64,000 nt of DNA, taken from the NCBI GenBank assembly GCA_946965045.2, contig OX337231.1:434001-498000 (forward strand), written 5' to 3'. This DNA comes from Epithemia pelagica. Lineage: Eukaryota; Bacillariophyta; Bacillariophyceae; Surirellales; Surirellaceae. Every line of letters starts with the position of its first letter. The stretch's first letter is position 1. The notes under the pieces were generated by a model. The model ran no database searches and was not told the DNA's origin. It worked only from the letters and a program-made list of their open reading frames with translations. Shown piece by piece: positions 10,942 through 22,129 of the stretch. Position numbers and translations under genes: made by a program.

Positions 10942-11259
10942 CTACATGACAATCTCTATGACTACGGTAGACGCAGGTTGTACCTTAGACGCTTTACTTC
11001 TCCTTTCGGCGACCGATTCAGTACCGGTGTGACAGAGGAAGCGAAGAATCGAATCCAAAGACACAAGCTGTCGACGACGCGACGACACCGACAGCAGCCG
11101 GTCCCAAAGACCAAAGACAGAGGGCGCCAACAAAAGCGACGAAAAAGCATCCAAGGCGACATCTTCCTTTCGACAAAAGGCTTCTTCTAATACTCCTTGG
11201 TAAACAAGAAGGCAGTGTAGTTCTTGTTGCAAGTTCGTATCTTGACCATTGTTGGACAT
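10942..11259 (-). CDS. Possible small protein, unknown
   Basis: A 105-residue open frame with ATG at 11259, divergent from the succinyl-CoA ligase gene 45 bp away. The composition is protein-like, with amphipathic helices and a central LLLAPSVFGLWDRLLSV segment, but no family is recognised and there is no paralogue in the window. It could equally be the 5' leader of a transcript from the shared promoter. Confidence 0.25.
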   Translation of the reverse strand: MSNNGQDTNLQQELHCLLVYQGVLEEAFCRKEDVALDAFSSLLLAPSVFGLWDRLLSVSSRRRQLVSLDSILRFLCHTGTESVAERRSKASKVQPASTVVIEIVM

Positions 11260-11303
11260 TCCTCTCGCTCTCCCCACATTGTTTCGAATTGAAAATCTTT
11301 ACC

Positions 11304-12858
11304 ATGTTACGTTCGTTGGCATCTTCCTGCAAGCAGCTGAACCGGAATGTTGCTGCTTCGGCAACCACGAGTCGATTGGGCGGTGTTCGATGTTTGAATG
11401 TCCATGAATACATTTCCATGGAAATTATGCAATCGCATGGTATTCAAACACCGGCATGTAAGGTTGCCAGTACACCGGAAGAAGCCGAAGATGCCTTTCT
11501 GAATACCCTCAATCAACGTACGTAACATGTACCATTTGTTTGTTCGAGTGTATCACAGACGTGTTTTGTGGTTGTTTACCAATGTGAATCCATCCGTATG
11601 GCAATGATAACCTGATGTTTTTGCACTGTGCTCTTTGTGGTTCTTTCTCTTTCTGGCGTTGCGGATCCTCTTCTTGTCGCTGTTTCTTGATTCATCCATT
11701 GGGTCTTCCAATGTATCTATCACTGACACAGCCGGTCAACCTCTCAAGGACGTTGTCATCAAGGCTCAAGTGTTGTCCGGTGGTCGTGGTTTGGGTACCT
11801 TTCAAAATGGCTTTCAGGGTGGTGTGCACATGTGTACCAAACCAGGCATGGCCAAAGACTATGCCCAAAAAATGTTGGGTGAATACCTAGTGACCAAACA
11901 GGCACCCAATGGTATCTTGTGTAACAAGGTGTTGTTGATGGAGCGCATGTACATGCGTCGGGAAATGTATCTCAGTATTTTAATGGACCGTGGTGTCTCC
12001 CAGGGACCGCTCATGGTGGCCAGTCCTCGGGGAGGTACCTCGATTGAAGATGTCGCACATTCCAATCCGGAGGTGATTTTTACCCATCCCATTTCCATTA
12101 CCGAAGGATTGACCGATGAGGCTTGTCAGAAAATGGCTTCCAATTTGGGATTGGATCCCGACTCGCCCAGTCATGCCAAGGCTGTCACCTTGATGAAAAA
12201 TTTGTACAAAATGTTTTTGGACTGCGATTGCACCCAAGTCGAAGTCAATCCATTGGCCGAAACACCCGATGGTGACATTGTCGTCTGCGATGCCAAGGTG
12301 AATTTTGATGACAATGCAGAATTTCGACAAGCCGACATTTTTGCTCGTCGCGATGTCACGCAAGAAGATCCTCGGGAAGTCGCCGCCCATGAATACGATT
12401 TGAATTACATTGGTTTGGATGGCACAATTGGATGTATGGTCAATGGAGCTGGATTGGCCATGTCCACCATGGATATTATCCAATTAAAGGGTGGTTCCCC
12501 GGCCAACTTTTTGGATGTCGGTGGTGGTGCCAATGAAACCCAAGTCCAAAAAGCCTTTGAAATTTTGAATGGAGACGACAAGGTCAAGGCCATTTTGGTC
12601 AATATTTTTGGTGGTATCATGCGATGCGATGTCATTGCCACGGGCATTATCAATGCCGCCAAGGAAATTGGAATTGCCAAACCCATTGTCATTCGATTGC
12701 AAGGAACCAATGTGAAGGAAGCCAAGGAATTGATTCAAAATTGTGGTTTTAAAATGATTTTGGCCGAAGATTTGGAAGATGCTGCCATCAAGGCAGTGGG
12801 TGTTGCGGAAATTGCCAGTCAAGCGCAAAAGATCGATATCAAGGTGTCCTTTGAATAG
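11304..12858 (+). CDS. sucC: Succinyl-CoA ligase beta subunit, mitochondrial (2 exons)
   Basis: Exon 1 is 11304-11517 and exon 2 is 11732-12858; the intron 11518-11731 (214 bp) has a GTACGT donor and ACACAG acceptor, phase 1. The protein is 446 aa, the usual length. The basic, Ser/Ala-rich N-terminus (MLRSLASSCKQLNRN) is a mitochondrial presequence and LNVHEY starts the mature ATP-grasp fold. Family hallmarks present are IKAQVLSGGRG, GGVHM, QVEVNPLAETPDG, CDAKVNFDDNAEFRQ, NYIGLDG, MVNGAGLAM and ILVNIFGGIMRCD. With the alpha subunit it makes ATP or GTP from succinyl-CoA in the TCA cycle. The sequence mixes features of ATP- and GTP-specific animal isoforms, so nucleotide specificity is not assigned. 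Confidence 0.96.
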
Positions 12859-13473
12859 GAAGTGAGGTTTTCCGAGTTCCCCTGACTCTTACTTAGAACT
12901 TGAACAACCCCATAGTAAAGTGAAGATAAGGCATCTTGCTCTAACGATGGAGCATGGTATACTCTGCATGATTCGTCATGGAATCTGTTTGAGTTTTTTA
13001 GCCATACCATGAAGTCCGCATCCATCGTTTATCGCTCATCTTATTCTTTACAGAGCGAGAAAAAGCTCTCCTTGGACATGACAGCACAATGTCGGTGCTT
13101 TGTAGATCGTCCAAAGAAAGACCATTCCACCGAACAACTTGACTTGGGAACTGCAACTATATGGAACAGAAGAGAATCGTTTCGTGCCTATGTATGCAGG
13201 TACTCGTTTTGAATCTAATACAAGAAGATATAAAAACTAGACAAGAAGTACGTATAGAAACACTGTTGACTGGGTTCATCAGAATGCGCGTGTCCCTCCC
13301 ATTAACGCTTGGAAGGCACCATCCACGACATTCGTCATTCCAAGAAACAAAAACTCGTTCGAGTCTCTCTTTTTCTCACTTCCCAATCGAGTGTTTCTCG
13401 TTGGGGGGTCCATCATCACCACTACACGCAAGTGTAAAGTGGTGAGACGGTGAATGAACCCCCTTCTTTAACC
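12859..13473. other. Convergent intergenic, no gene seen
   Basis: 3' flanks of the succinyl-CoA ligase gene and of the acidic protein gene. No repeat family or RNA gene was recognised. Confidence 0.5.
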
Positions 13474-14447
13474 TCAGGCACTGAGTTGAGGCAGGTCCGA
13501 CAAAGTCTTAGCCTGTCCTCGTTTCATTTTGCGTTTGGGTGGTGCTTTGGGTAGACTTGCACCACGAGTTCGTTCTTCGACCGACGATCGAAGGTCTTGT
13601 GAAGGATCCTACAGTATTCATACAACACAGATTGAATGAGAGACGCGCAGTTGGAGAACCAAGCAGGAACGGAAAAAGGAGTAGAGCGAACACACAATCG
13701 GAACCTCACGAGCAAACACACACGTACCTTAGGTGGATAGTCGAGATTGAACAAGGAGATCCAATAGTGTTTGACCATGGAGCAGGATGTAAAGGGATTG
13801 AGAAAGGCTCGGAGAATGTAGGGAATGGCGAATGCACTTGATTTGGATACTTTCTTTTTGGAGAGTCCTTTGCTCATGGCTTGCTTCACTTGACCTGTCT
13901 TTTTGGCTTGTACCTTGGCTTTGGCCTTGGCGGTGGATGCCATGGCAGCCGCTGCCAGCTTGGGATCTACCGAGTCTTCTTCTTCTTCCTCCTCTTCGTC
14001 GTCGTCCTCGACCATTTTGGCGCTAGACTTTTTTGTCACAACGACATCCTCGTCGTCGTCTTCTTCCTCATCGTCGTATTCATCCTCATCTTCATCCTCG
14101 TCGTCGTCCTCATCATCTTCAACGAGTACCTTGGAGGCAGCAGACCGTTTGGTCGCTGCAGCACCGCCTCGAAGGGTGTCAGACACCCAAAGTGTAGTCA
14201 TTCGAGCATGATGGCTAGGTCGTTTGTTCAATCCAAATACAGCAGCTTCGACCGTCCCGACGCTGCTACATACGACGACTGCAACCAGAAACAGGAGGGA
14301 CCATCGAAGAGATGAATTCCTCCTATTGCGCGATTCATGTGCTTGTGGCAATTGGTGATCTAGTGATGATGGAAAGGACACCATATTATTGGAGGCCTGA
14401 CGTTCCATACCAGGACGACCACTTGGTGTTCGGGGCCTCCTTCTCAT
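13474..14447 (-). CDS. Membrane-anchored acidic/basic protein, conserved-looking (2 exons)
   Basis: Exon 1 is 14447-13728 and exon 2 is 13608-13474; the intron 13727-13609 (119 bp) has a GTACGT donor and CTGTAG acceptor, phase 0. The product is 284 aa. After a basic N-terminus comes a hydrophobic signal or signal-anchor (WSLLFLVAVVVCSSVG, about 50-65) followed by AAVFG, which could be an ER or plastid-ER leader. Next come two long Asp/Glu runs separated by VVVTKKSSAK, an Ala/Lys-rich segment, a hydrophobic patch (AFAIPYILRAFLNPF) and a basic tail that ends TLSDLPQLSA. The exon 2 reading is convincing because it makes a clean C-terminus. No known domain. Confidence 0.7.
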
Positions 14448-15035
14448 GGTCAAGAGGTTGATGTTTTCCGTTCGGGGATTTGGGAAGGATGAAGGATGAT
14501 GAGACAAGAACACGCGCGTGTGTGGTGGGATTCTTCCACGTGGAGAACTATGCTAGCTACCCTTGCTAGGGGTTTGCGTTCGACACTGAGAAATCGCAAC
14601 GAATGTCGACAAGAAAGCCAAAGTCACACTGTTGTCATCGTCATCGTCGCTTTCTTCTAAATCCTATGGAAGAACTGAAAGACTACGATCACAACTGAAA
14701 TACTACTATCATCTGGGTCATCAGAGAAAGGGACGGTCCAATGAGGCGGCACGAAAGAGCGATCTCCCCATGCCAGCTTACAGACCGTTCGATGAACCTT
14801 GCTTCTGGAACGCAAATCTCTACGAACGATTCTCTACCCGTGACTTCGGAAATCATCTCGCAGTTCAATGCCAAAACTCCATTTCAACAAGAGATGGAGA
14901 AAGGGATGCCTTAGTAGAAAACTAGTGATTGGACATTGAATCTGAACAAAGTACCTCCATGCGAGTGCGTCCACCAATACAACAAGCTTCGCTTCAAAAC
15001 TGGACTCGATTCTTTGCCACTACTACTGCAGTTTC
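14448..15035. other. Intergenic, no gene seen
   Basis: Upstream region of the acidic protein gene and downstream of the coiled-coil protein gene. Short open frames on both strands lack protein-like character. Confidence 0.4.
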
Positions 15036-15743
15036 TCATTGTGCCTCTTCGTCGGATTGTTTGGCTTTGGCTTTCTTTTTTCGTTTGCGGCGTTCCTTTT
15101 TTTCCTGTTCCTCTTCCTCCGCTTGTGCAGCTGCTTCTGCTTCTTCCTCCGCTTCTTGTTGTGCCTTCCATTGTTCGGCCAATTGTGATTCATACAAGGA
15201 TCTCTTGTCCTTGACTTGATTGTAATAGCGGCCTCCTTGTAACAATTGATCCACAGTGCTATTCAACTTGTCGGGAGCATAGACGGCTTGTCGAATAATA
15301 TTCTTTTCGTACTCCACAATCTTGTCACTTTCCCGCAATTCCTTCGCATACAAACGTTCGACATTGGCTTGTGTTTCTTCCGGCGATGGACCATACCGCC
15401 AGGCGTAGAGTCCATAAATCACCATGGGAATACACAAGATTCCCAATTTAATCATTTCCGGTACGGCAATTCCACCACGAGGCTTGCCATCGCCACCGTC
15501 AGCACCGCCACCCTTAGCTGCTCCTCCTGATGACGAAAAGGATCGAGTTGTACGACATGATGACACTGATAACGAAGTAGTGATTCTCGGAGACAGACTG
15601 TGGTTGTGTCTGGTCGCGGTGGTGGTGGTGGTCGTCGTCGTCACCGAGAAGGATACCGACTGCGGCTTTCTTGCATGAAGATGGAAGCTTCTTCTTGCCG
15701 CAACAAGGGAGGGACGCACGATGCAATAGGATACCGTAGACAT
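15036..15743 (-). CDS. Single-span mitochondrial coiled-coil protein
   Basis: 235 aa from the ATG at 15743. The N-terminus is basic and hydroxylated without acidic residues (RPSLVAARRSFHLHARKPQS...), with TRSFSSS, typical of a mitochondrial presequence. A single membrane span lies around 92-110 (MIKLGILCIPMVIYGLYAW). The C-terminal half is a long charged helix rich in Glu, Ala and Lys (EEEAEAAAQAEEEEQEKK) ending in a basic cluster. The layout (presequence, one span, coiled coil) suggests an inner-membrane assembly or tethering protein. No family recognised. Confidence 0.7.
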   Translation of the reverse strand: MSTVSYCIVRPSLVAARRSFHLHARKPQSVSFSVTTTTTTTTATRHNHSLSPRITTSLSVSSCRTTRSFSSSGGAAKGGGADGGDGKPRGGIAVPEMIKLGILCIPMVIYGLYAWRYGPSPEETQANVERLYAKELRESDKIVEYEKNIIRQAVYAPDKLNSTVDQLLQGGRYYNQVKDKRSLYESQLAEQWKAQQEAEEEAEAAAQAEEEEQEKKERRKRKKKAKAKQSDEEAQ

Positions 15744-15747
15744 GATG

Positions 15748-16011
15748 CTAAGGATGATCCGCAATGTCCGAAATGTCCGAATTGGTTGTGTATACGAGAA
15801 TGAAGGATTCCAACAAAAGCACCAGAATGGGGATTGCAGTCAGCAAAGATGTGGCCACGAATGGCGAATCACGGACCATGACGGGTCGCGCATTATGTCC
15901 TCTAAGCCGCTTAGAGATGTAGTCATGGCGTTTCTTTTGCCAAAGCAAAATGAGTGTGCATCCACAGGAACAGCCATAGAGGACACTAGATAACGTGATG
16001 TTGGCTCGCAT
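15748..16011 (-). CDS. Possible small membrane protein
   Basis: An 87-aa open frame with ATG at 16011 and stop 2 bp short of the coiled-coil gene start. It has two candidate membrane helices (LSSVLYGCSCGCTLILLW and FVATSLLTAIPILVLLLES) joined by a basic loop (KKRHDYISKRLRGH). Both helices keep to membrane composition, which is unlikely by chance, but the frame may be part of the 5' UTR of the gene below it. Confidence 0.35.
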   Translation of the reverse strand: MRANITLSSVLYGCSCGCTLILLWQKKRHDYISKRLRGHNARPVMVRDSPFVATSLLTAIPILVLLLESFILVYTTNSDISDIADHP

Positions 16012-16200
16012 GTTTGAGGAGGACTTCTATTGTTATATGCTCAGCTACCTCAACTTCTAAAAGGCTTCTACCTAGCTGGACTCTCCAAGAATGCATAGGC
16101 ATCCTCCCCAAACCTACAACATCTGAATCTTCGATTCCTTCTGAACCGAACCCGTCGCTTGAGATATTCATGTCACTTATGGACTGTAGTTCTGGTATAG

Positions 16201-18457
16201 TCACTTCTTGAATTTGACTTGACCTTCTTTCACGCTCTTCATTTCAAACGGTTGATGGCGATTGTAATGATTCTGTTTGCGAGCTTTCTTATCGTAGGAT
16301 TGCGGGCGACCGTTCTTCTTGTTATGCTGTTTTCCGCCATCGCGAGGGGTGGGAGGCTTGGCGGTGGGCAATCGATGAGGATAATCTTTGCCCAACAACA
16401 CTCCATATTCGACCTGCTGAAAGTGTGTCATTTTCCATGGTTCGTGAATGTATTCGGTTGGCAGCGATGCTAGTTCGGGCAACCAATGACGGACATAGTC
16501 TCCGTGTTGATCGTAGTCTTTGGACTGCTTGACTATATTGAAACGATTGATACGACCTCCCGTCATGCCCGCACCCTGATCAGTCGTAATGGTGAGAACG
16601 AAACCGGGACAACCGACAAGAAAGTGATGAACACACACATCATGAGTCCTTCCAGATTGACATGTAGCTAGCCTTCACATCACATTGCACTGAATGAAAA
16701 CTACGTACCGCACACCAATTGTACCAGTTGGAATAGACATCGTAATCCAACAAGGTCGATTCAAAGAAATCGGCCCCGTACCTCCAATCTTGTTGCAAAT
16801 CCAAGGCCAAGAAGGAACACACATTTTGACGACCACGATTGCTCATGAACCCCGTGGCCTGCAACTCTCGCATATTGGCATCGACCAATGGATATCCTGT
16901 CCGACCGTCCTTCCATGCCGCCAATACCGTAGAGTCCATCTTCCACCACGAGGCTCCATGTGACTTTTCGTCCAAAATGCCTTGCGGGAAAAAGAGTTTG
17001 TTTCCATGTTTGGTGGCAAAGAATTTGCAGTAGTCCCGCCACAACAATTCAAAGATGAGCCAATAGGTGGATTTGTTTTGAATGCCTCGTTCCGTTTCAT
17101 AGCGTCTACATTCTTGTGCCACGAGGCGGGGACTGAGGCATCCGTGCGCCAACCAAGGACTGAGTTTGGTCGAATAATTCGCGCCCAACATGCCATTGCG
17201 GGTATCAAAATAAACACGCAATAAATCCTCTGTAAAGATATAGTCTTTGACACGAGCCAACGCGGCCGAAGTACCACCACGGAACTGCATCACGCCACGG
17301 GGATCCACCGTCTCGACCATTTTTATGGACTCGTCGGAATATCCCAAGTCCTTTAGCGACGGCACTTGTTGGGAACGAGTCATCAAAGGTTCCAAGGCAC
17401 GCCCAATGCGTGAATTTTTGGGTGATGGAACCAAGGTTTGGAGCAGTTTACGAGGACTGGCCAAGGGTGTGGCAATTTCACAGTTCTTTTCCACCTTGTT
17501 GCGAAAGGGAGTAAAGGAATTGGGCATATCAACCAGGTTGTTCCCTCCAAAGAGTTCGGCTACATCATCCAGTTCGTACATGGTGGACCCCCACACCGTC
17601 TCTACACCATTGTAACGAGTATCGTCGCTCGATGGAACAATGGCTCGCATGGCTTTGACAGCGTCTTGTTCTTCCTGTAAGACTTCCTCTTGACAAATAA
17701 TCGTCCATTGAATCTTGGTCGTTGGCTGTTGATCGGAATTGAGACCGGCGGAGATGGTTTGCATGAGTTGAGAGACAAACTCGTGGGGTGCTTGTACTCC
17801 ATGCGATACCAGCAAGGGACACTGGCATTCCTGTTGCAATTGATGTTGCAAATCCTGGACGGATTCGACAATGAATTGAGCACGACGAGGACCACATTTG
17901 ACACTGCCCCATGCCGTTTCCACCGAGGATCCAAAACTATTTTGACAATCAAAATGAAACCATGGTAGGACAAGTGTTTCAGCTTCTTGTTGAGACGTTG
18001 TTGCTCCCGAGGTTCGAGACACGAGCTTCTTGGAGGCCAATTGACAAGAATGAACCAAGGCGGGGTTGTCGTGCAACCGTAAATCTCCCAACCGAAACCA
18101 ATGCAAAATAATATGATGGTGGTTCTCACTGGCCTTGTTGCTACCAGAAGACGTCATTGTCGCGGTCGTGCTGCTCCAACGGATCGTCCTGCCTCTCGTG
18201 GTAACAAATCCACCTTGATGTTGTTGTTGTTGTTGTTGGACTGTAGAAGAATGCCACGGACGTGCTTGAGACGGAGCAAACCGATTCTTTTGAAGCAATG
18301 GAGAAACGAAATTGAAACGACTTGGAGCAGGACCAAGATTACGGATCATCCAACCAAAACACAGTACACTACCAGACCGGTTCTGACAAGTGCTCGTAAT
18401 GACAGCAAGGAGAATGACAACGAGAGGATATTGCTTTTTGGACCAACAAGTACGCAT
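16201..18457 (-). CDS. CRY-DASH: Cryptochrome DASH / single-strand photolyase (2 exons)
   Basis: Exon 1 is 18457-16709 and exon 2 is 16575-16201; the intron 16708-16576 (133 bp, GTACGT donor, ATCAG acceptor, phase 0) removes an in-frame stop and joins NWCA to GAGMTGGRINRFN. The product is about 707 aa. It has the photolyase alpha/beta N-domain opening with ILHWFRLGDLRLHDN, the FAD-domain segments WLAHGCLSPR, FELLWRDYCKFF, TGYPLVDANMREL, GFMSNRGRQNVCSFLALDL and DYDVYSNWYNW, and the DASH-type KQSKDYDQHGDYVRHWLPEL. The C-terminal tail is basic. Such proteins bind FAD and usually MTHF and repair CPDs in single-stranded DNA. The first 120 residues hold a hydrophobic run (YPLVVILLAVITS) and a second basic stretch, consistent with an organelle leader. 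Confidence 0.93.
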
Positions 18458-19179
18458 TCGTATTAGTCCTTCCTCGACAAGAAATGACTCCAACACCTGA
18501 GCTGCTGGACTAAAGACCTCTTGGTGAATTGGTTGTGTGCTGGTCCAAGGGAACCTCCATTGTCATGATGAGGTGACATCCTGTTCCCTGACTCACCGCA
18601 AACAGGATCACCCTCGAAAAACTGCTTCCAGCACATCACAATCCATTCCAGTCGCGGATTGGTCGTCATTTTACTCTGCATAGGTGTAAGGCGATAGCTC
18701 GTAGCTTGGGTCTGCCCCAACTCCTCTATTAGAGAGGACTCTCCTGTCTAGGACGAAGCGAGTGTCAAGCTTTGTTGCTTCTTGAAAGTGCCGCTTTGTT
18801 CATCATTCCATTGCTACACCTCCTACCATACGAGTGCTCTTAATGAAAGTGCCGCTTTGTTCATCATTCCATTACGCACCTCCTACCATGCAAGTGGTCT
18901 TGAACGAAAGACTGGAATCGAGTTGGAATGTGGCAGACGAATGGCAACCGAAAACATAAATATGTTCGACAATGGATCTACCGTAGGCATTACGAAAGGC
19001 GTCCATAAAGTCGTTCTATAACACTGTCCATTTAATACAAGGGACAATAGTCCAAGCTTATCGAAAGGACTTGGAAAGAGGAATACTGTGTACAGTGGGC
19101 CAGTCGGTGGGATGAAGAAAAGCACAAAAGATAACAAACGATAGACCACCAACGGGCTGTTGCGGGATGCCACCGTTTC
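18458..19179. other. Intergenic with a 61-bp tandem repeat
   Basis: No gene seen. It includes the tandem repeat at 18783-18903, and is otherwise the promoter side of CRY-DASH and the 3' flank of the next minus-strand gene. Confidence 0.5.
18783..18903. repeat. Two-copy 61-bp tandem repeat
   Basis: TGAAAGTGCCGCTTTGTTCA starts at 18783 and again at 18844; the copies differ by a few substitutions and small indels. Confidence 0.9.
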
Positions 19180-20469
19180 TTAGAGCCCGCACTTTCCTTC
19201 GAGGCCCCCCTTGCGAGCGAGATTGTGCGAGTGAACAAAATAACAGGGATCTTCCTGGACAAAGGGACCTTGCGAAATGGTGAAGTTTTCCAACGTTGTC
19301 AAATGAGGCGACCAGCAATGATACTCAGGAGGCAACCAACGGATGCGAAGAAATTGAGCAAGGGGCGATTCCAATACTTGATTAATGGCGTACTGCTGTC
19401 GAATCGACCCTTGAGTATGCTTCTTCAAAATATCCGACACACAGGCATTGAACAACTGGGTCCGACGATTGTTTCGTTGTCCCATCAAACCGGCTTGCAA
19501 ACCACTTAGTTGCAAATTCACACGATTGTTGTCCTCTTTCGTGGGAGCCATGCGCTCTGGACTGTAGACAAGGGCCAAATCAACATTCTTCAACGCACGG
19601 GCCATCAGAAAGGGTGTCACTGCACTTTGAGGATTGGCGTAGACATCCGTATCAATGACAAAGGTTCCAGCAAAGGGAGGCTGTCGACTCAACCACTCAT
19701 GCTGGGCACTGAGGGCAAGTTGATAACTCGGATAGTCTCCCAAATGAACAGGCTTGTAGTTTATTGTAGGCATGGTCTTTTTGAGACACGACACGGAATA
19801 GTCCGTTTCCATATCACGATTGTGCGTTCCATTGATGCGATCGTTGGCCTTGCGATTGGTACTTCCGCCAACTGAAAAGGAGATATGAATTACTCCAATG
19901 TCGCTTTCATCGAGATCCGACAACCAATCTGTATCCATCTCATTGCTGGAAGGAACTGCAGTGCTCGTTCGGAGGGTTTCCGTCGGGTAACGTTCCATGG
20001 AAAGTTGTGAGATCCAATAGTCCACGCTGCAGAGATCCTCAGAGACCACCCCTTCAGTGGATTCATCATTCGTAGAAGCATGCTGATTCTCAAGGCTTCC
20101 CATCTCATCGCTGGCACCAGTCATACTGACACTGCGCCCATCGTGACGCAAGCCGTACGAAGCAGCAGCGGAAATATCGTTCAGTTTCATGTCGCCAAAA
20201 AATTCCTGACAGACAAGAGAGACAATGAAAAATAGCATAACAATGATTTGTACTGCATTGATAACCGTTCGATATCGACAAGAATTCTGAGAGGACGAAG
20301 TTGTGGAAGAGAGTGGTTGACCTCCCCAGGGCATGGGTGGGATAGGCGAAATGGTTGCAGAAGTTGGATCGTCAACGCCTTTATCCTTCCGCGGAGACAG
20401 GGATGAGAAATTGCGATGGCGACTGCTCAGACCATTCTTATGGTGGAAGTGGTTGGAATCTTGCAGCAT
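19180..20469 (-). CDS. Type II membrane protein with nucleotide-sugar-transferase-like domain
   Basis: 429 aa from the ATG at 20469; a TGA lies in frame upstream, so this is the first usable Met in this exon. The cytoplasmic N-terminus (about 70 residues) is polar, then one span (VINAVQIIVMLFFIVSLVCQ) and a lumenal stem. The C-terminal 200 residues have the sequence FAGTFVIDTDVYANP, whose DTD is a DxD-type metal/nucleotide-sugar motif, and later YHCWSPHLT and a His-rich end (YFVHSHNLARK). Length, topology and DxD fit a Golgi glycosyltransferase or nucleotide-diphospho-sugar-transferase-like protein; donor and acceptor are unknown. One NGT sequon lies in the lumenal part. Confidence 0.7.
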   Translation of the reverse strand: MLQDSNHFHHKNGLSSRHRNFSSLSPRKDKGVDDPTSATISPIPPMPWGGQPLSSTTSSSQNSCRYRTVINAVQIIVMLFFIVSLVCQEFFGDMKLNDISAAASYGLRHDGRSVSMTGASDEMGSLENQHASTNDESTEGVVSEDLCSVDYWISQLSMERYPTETLRTSTAVPSSNEMDTDWLSDLDESDIGVIHISFSVGGSTNRKANDRINGTHNRDMETDYSVSCLKKTMPTINYKPVHLGDYPSYQLALSAQHEWLSRQPPFAGTFVIDTDVYANPQSAVTPFLMARALKNVDLALVYSPERMAPTKEDNNRVNLQLSGLQAGLMGQRNNRRTQLFNACVSDILKKHTQGSIRQQYAINQVLESPLAQFLRIRWLPPEYHCWSPHLTTLENFTISQGPFVQEDPCYFVHSHNLARKGGLEGKCGL

Positions 20470-21036
20470 GTTGTTGTTGTCGCTCAGCAGGGGCTGTCTT
20501 TGTTTCGTCGACGGTGCAATGGAAACGAGCAACAGTCAATGACTGGTGTGAAACAAAGAAAGTGATGCTTTTGTGCGCTGCCTTTGATGGCAGCGAGCCG
20601 GTCGGGGCATGAAACGAAACGGTTCCTTCCAAAGGCGGTGATGGTACCGACGTCATGGTGCCGTTTCAGAAAAGGAAGAGATATTTGGGACGATCTACCG
20701 AATCTTGGTCACACCGCATCTCTGCAAACGTGTAGCATCCCCCGGCGCCTCTTCCGTTGGGTCGCGCCCAGCCCGGATCATTGATCTCTTAATTGTAGAT
20801 AGAATAGAAAAAGGTACAATCTATTTTAACGCTGCCGCGCGTACCCGCTGGGGTATCGTCGACCGACTCAGAAGTATAGAGATATAGGGATAGGGGGTAG
20901 AAGTAGGGTTGGGGGAATCTGGCAAGGGGGGTTGCTCGCCCCGTGGGCATCCCAATTCCCGTTCCCAATTCCCGTCGCCGCCAAAAAGCCGGGAATTCCC
21001 AGTTGCGACTACCTACAATATAGTGCTACTCCATAT
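20470..21036. other. Intergenic boundary between gene-rich and repeat-rich halves
   Basis: No gene recognised. Around 20890-21000 there is a G-rich run followed by repeated ATTCCCG/CAATTCCCGT motifs. This spacer marks the transition into the accessory region. Confidence 0.4.
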
Positions 21037-22121
21037 ATGAGTCCAGCGGGAATCGAGAATCCAGGCGCTGTGTTTGGATTCTCCTTGCTTTTTTGTGTGT
21101 GGATTTGGTATGTGGTCTGGTCTTGTCAGGACCACCGCTTGCCTCTTCTCCTCCTCCATCCATCCGCAACCACGTACAGTGCAGATTCAACGCTGTTCCG
21201 TTCATATTCCTCGCCCTCGTCACTTCAGCATGGAGTTGCCACTTGGTTAGCTTCGCGAGAGCCAAATCAGAGAGTTCGGCCATTTGTCCCGACCAGTGTC
21301 CAAACTGCACAGACGGACACTTCCCAGGATGCTGAGACAGATTGGAAAGAACAGGTGGAAAGCTTTGCGGGAGTCGCAACAGTTGTTTCTGCCGCTGCAA
21401 CAGTTTTTTCTGGTGGTGCAACCGTTTTTGGATTACTCATGGCCACTCGGTGGATGGACCGGGACCAGAAACGGTTTGAATGGGACCAGAGACGATTTGA
21501 GCGGGAGGAGAGGGAGGCTGATAACAGCGAAATTATAAGTTTCAAAGAATCAATACGAGGGCTTAAAAGAGATCAGATCCAGCGTACGTCCACAATATGG
21601 ACCATAAATCTTCTCATGTTATACTTTCTACCCTCTGATTCTCACTTTGGTATGTGGTGTGATTATTTGGTACAGATGATTCATCCTCTGAAACCTATCA
21701 CCGCCTCGCGGAGATGATGGAAGAGGACCAATACGAGTTATTCCTTCTTGAAAAGAATCGCTTGAGAATTGCCGAAGGTAATTTCCTGCACCAAAGTACT
21801 CTGTACTCCGACCCCTAGCAAGCACTAACTATCCATCTCTTTTTTGTTTACCATAAAGACAATTACAAGGATGACAAAGAACGCAAAAGGATCAAGGAGA
21901 AGATTGATTCTCTAAAAGGCAGAAGGCTACGGGAGTTAATTATCCAAGAAGCTCGTCTCAACAATGGGTATTCTGCACTTTTGAAGCAATTCAGAAAAGA
22001 ACTAGGCGGAGCGGGTGGAAACGACAGTCTGTGGTGGTCACGCGAGTACCGAAGAAAAATCACGAAGCAACTCTTGGGCAAGAAAGATGTTCAAGAAGAA
22101 ACTCGTGGACAAGAAGTTTAG
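21037..22121 (+). CDS. Three-exon orphan family, member 1
   Basis: Exons are 21037-21583, 21676-21777 and 21859-22121; donors are GTACGT and GTAATT, acceptors TACAG and AAAG, both phase 1. The middle exon is 102 bp in both members. The product is about 303 aa: an N-terminal hydrophobic segment, a conserved SYSSPSSLQHGVATWLASRE block, an Ala/Val/Gly-rich possibly membrane-active stretch (VATVVSAAATVF), a charged coil (QKRFEWDQRRFEREEREAD) and a helical C-terminus with NYKDDKERKRIKEKID, LRELIIQEARLNNG and FRKELGGAGGNDSLWW. It is about 60% identical to member 2 in exons 2-3. No known domain. The N-terminus is out of frame with member 2 because of a 4-bp duplication near 21158-21165, so this copy may not be secreted or functional. 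Confidence 0.7.
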
Positions 22122-22129
22122 TACTTTCA

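Noticed and set aside
13881-14315. Plus-strand frames with long Ser or hydrophobic runs
   Set aside because: Antisense of the Asp/Glu runs in the acidic protein gene.
16640-16708. C-terminal extension of CRY-DASH exon 1 (VRSFHSVQCDVKASYM...)
   Set aside because: It is intron read-through; splicing at GTACGT restores the conserved KQSKDYDQHGDYVR region in exon 2.
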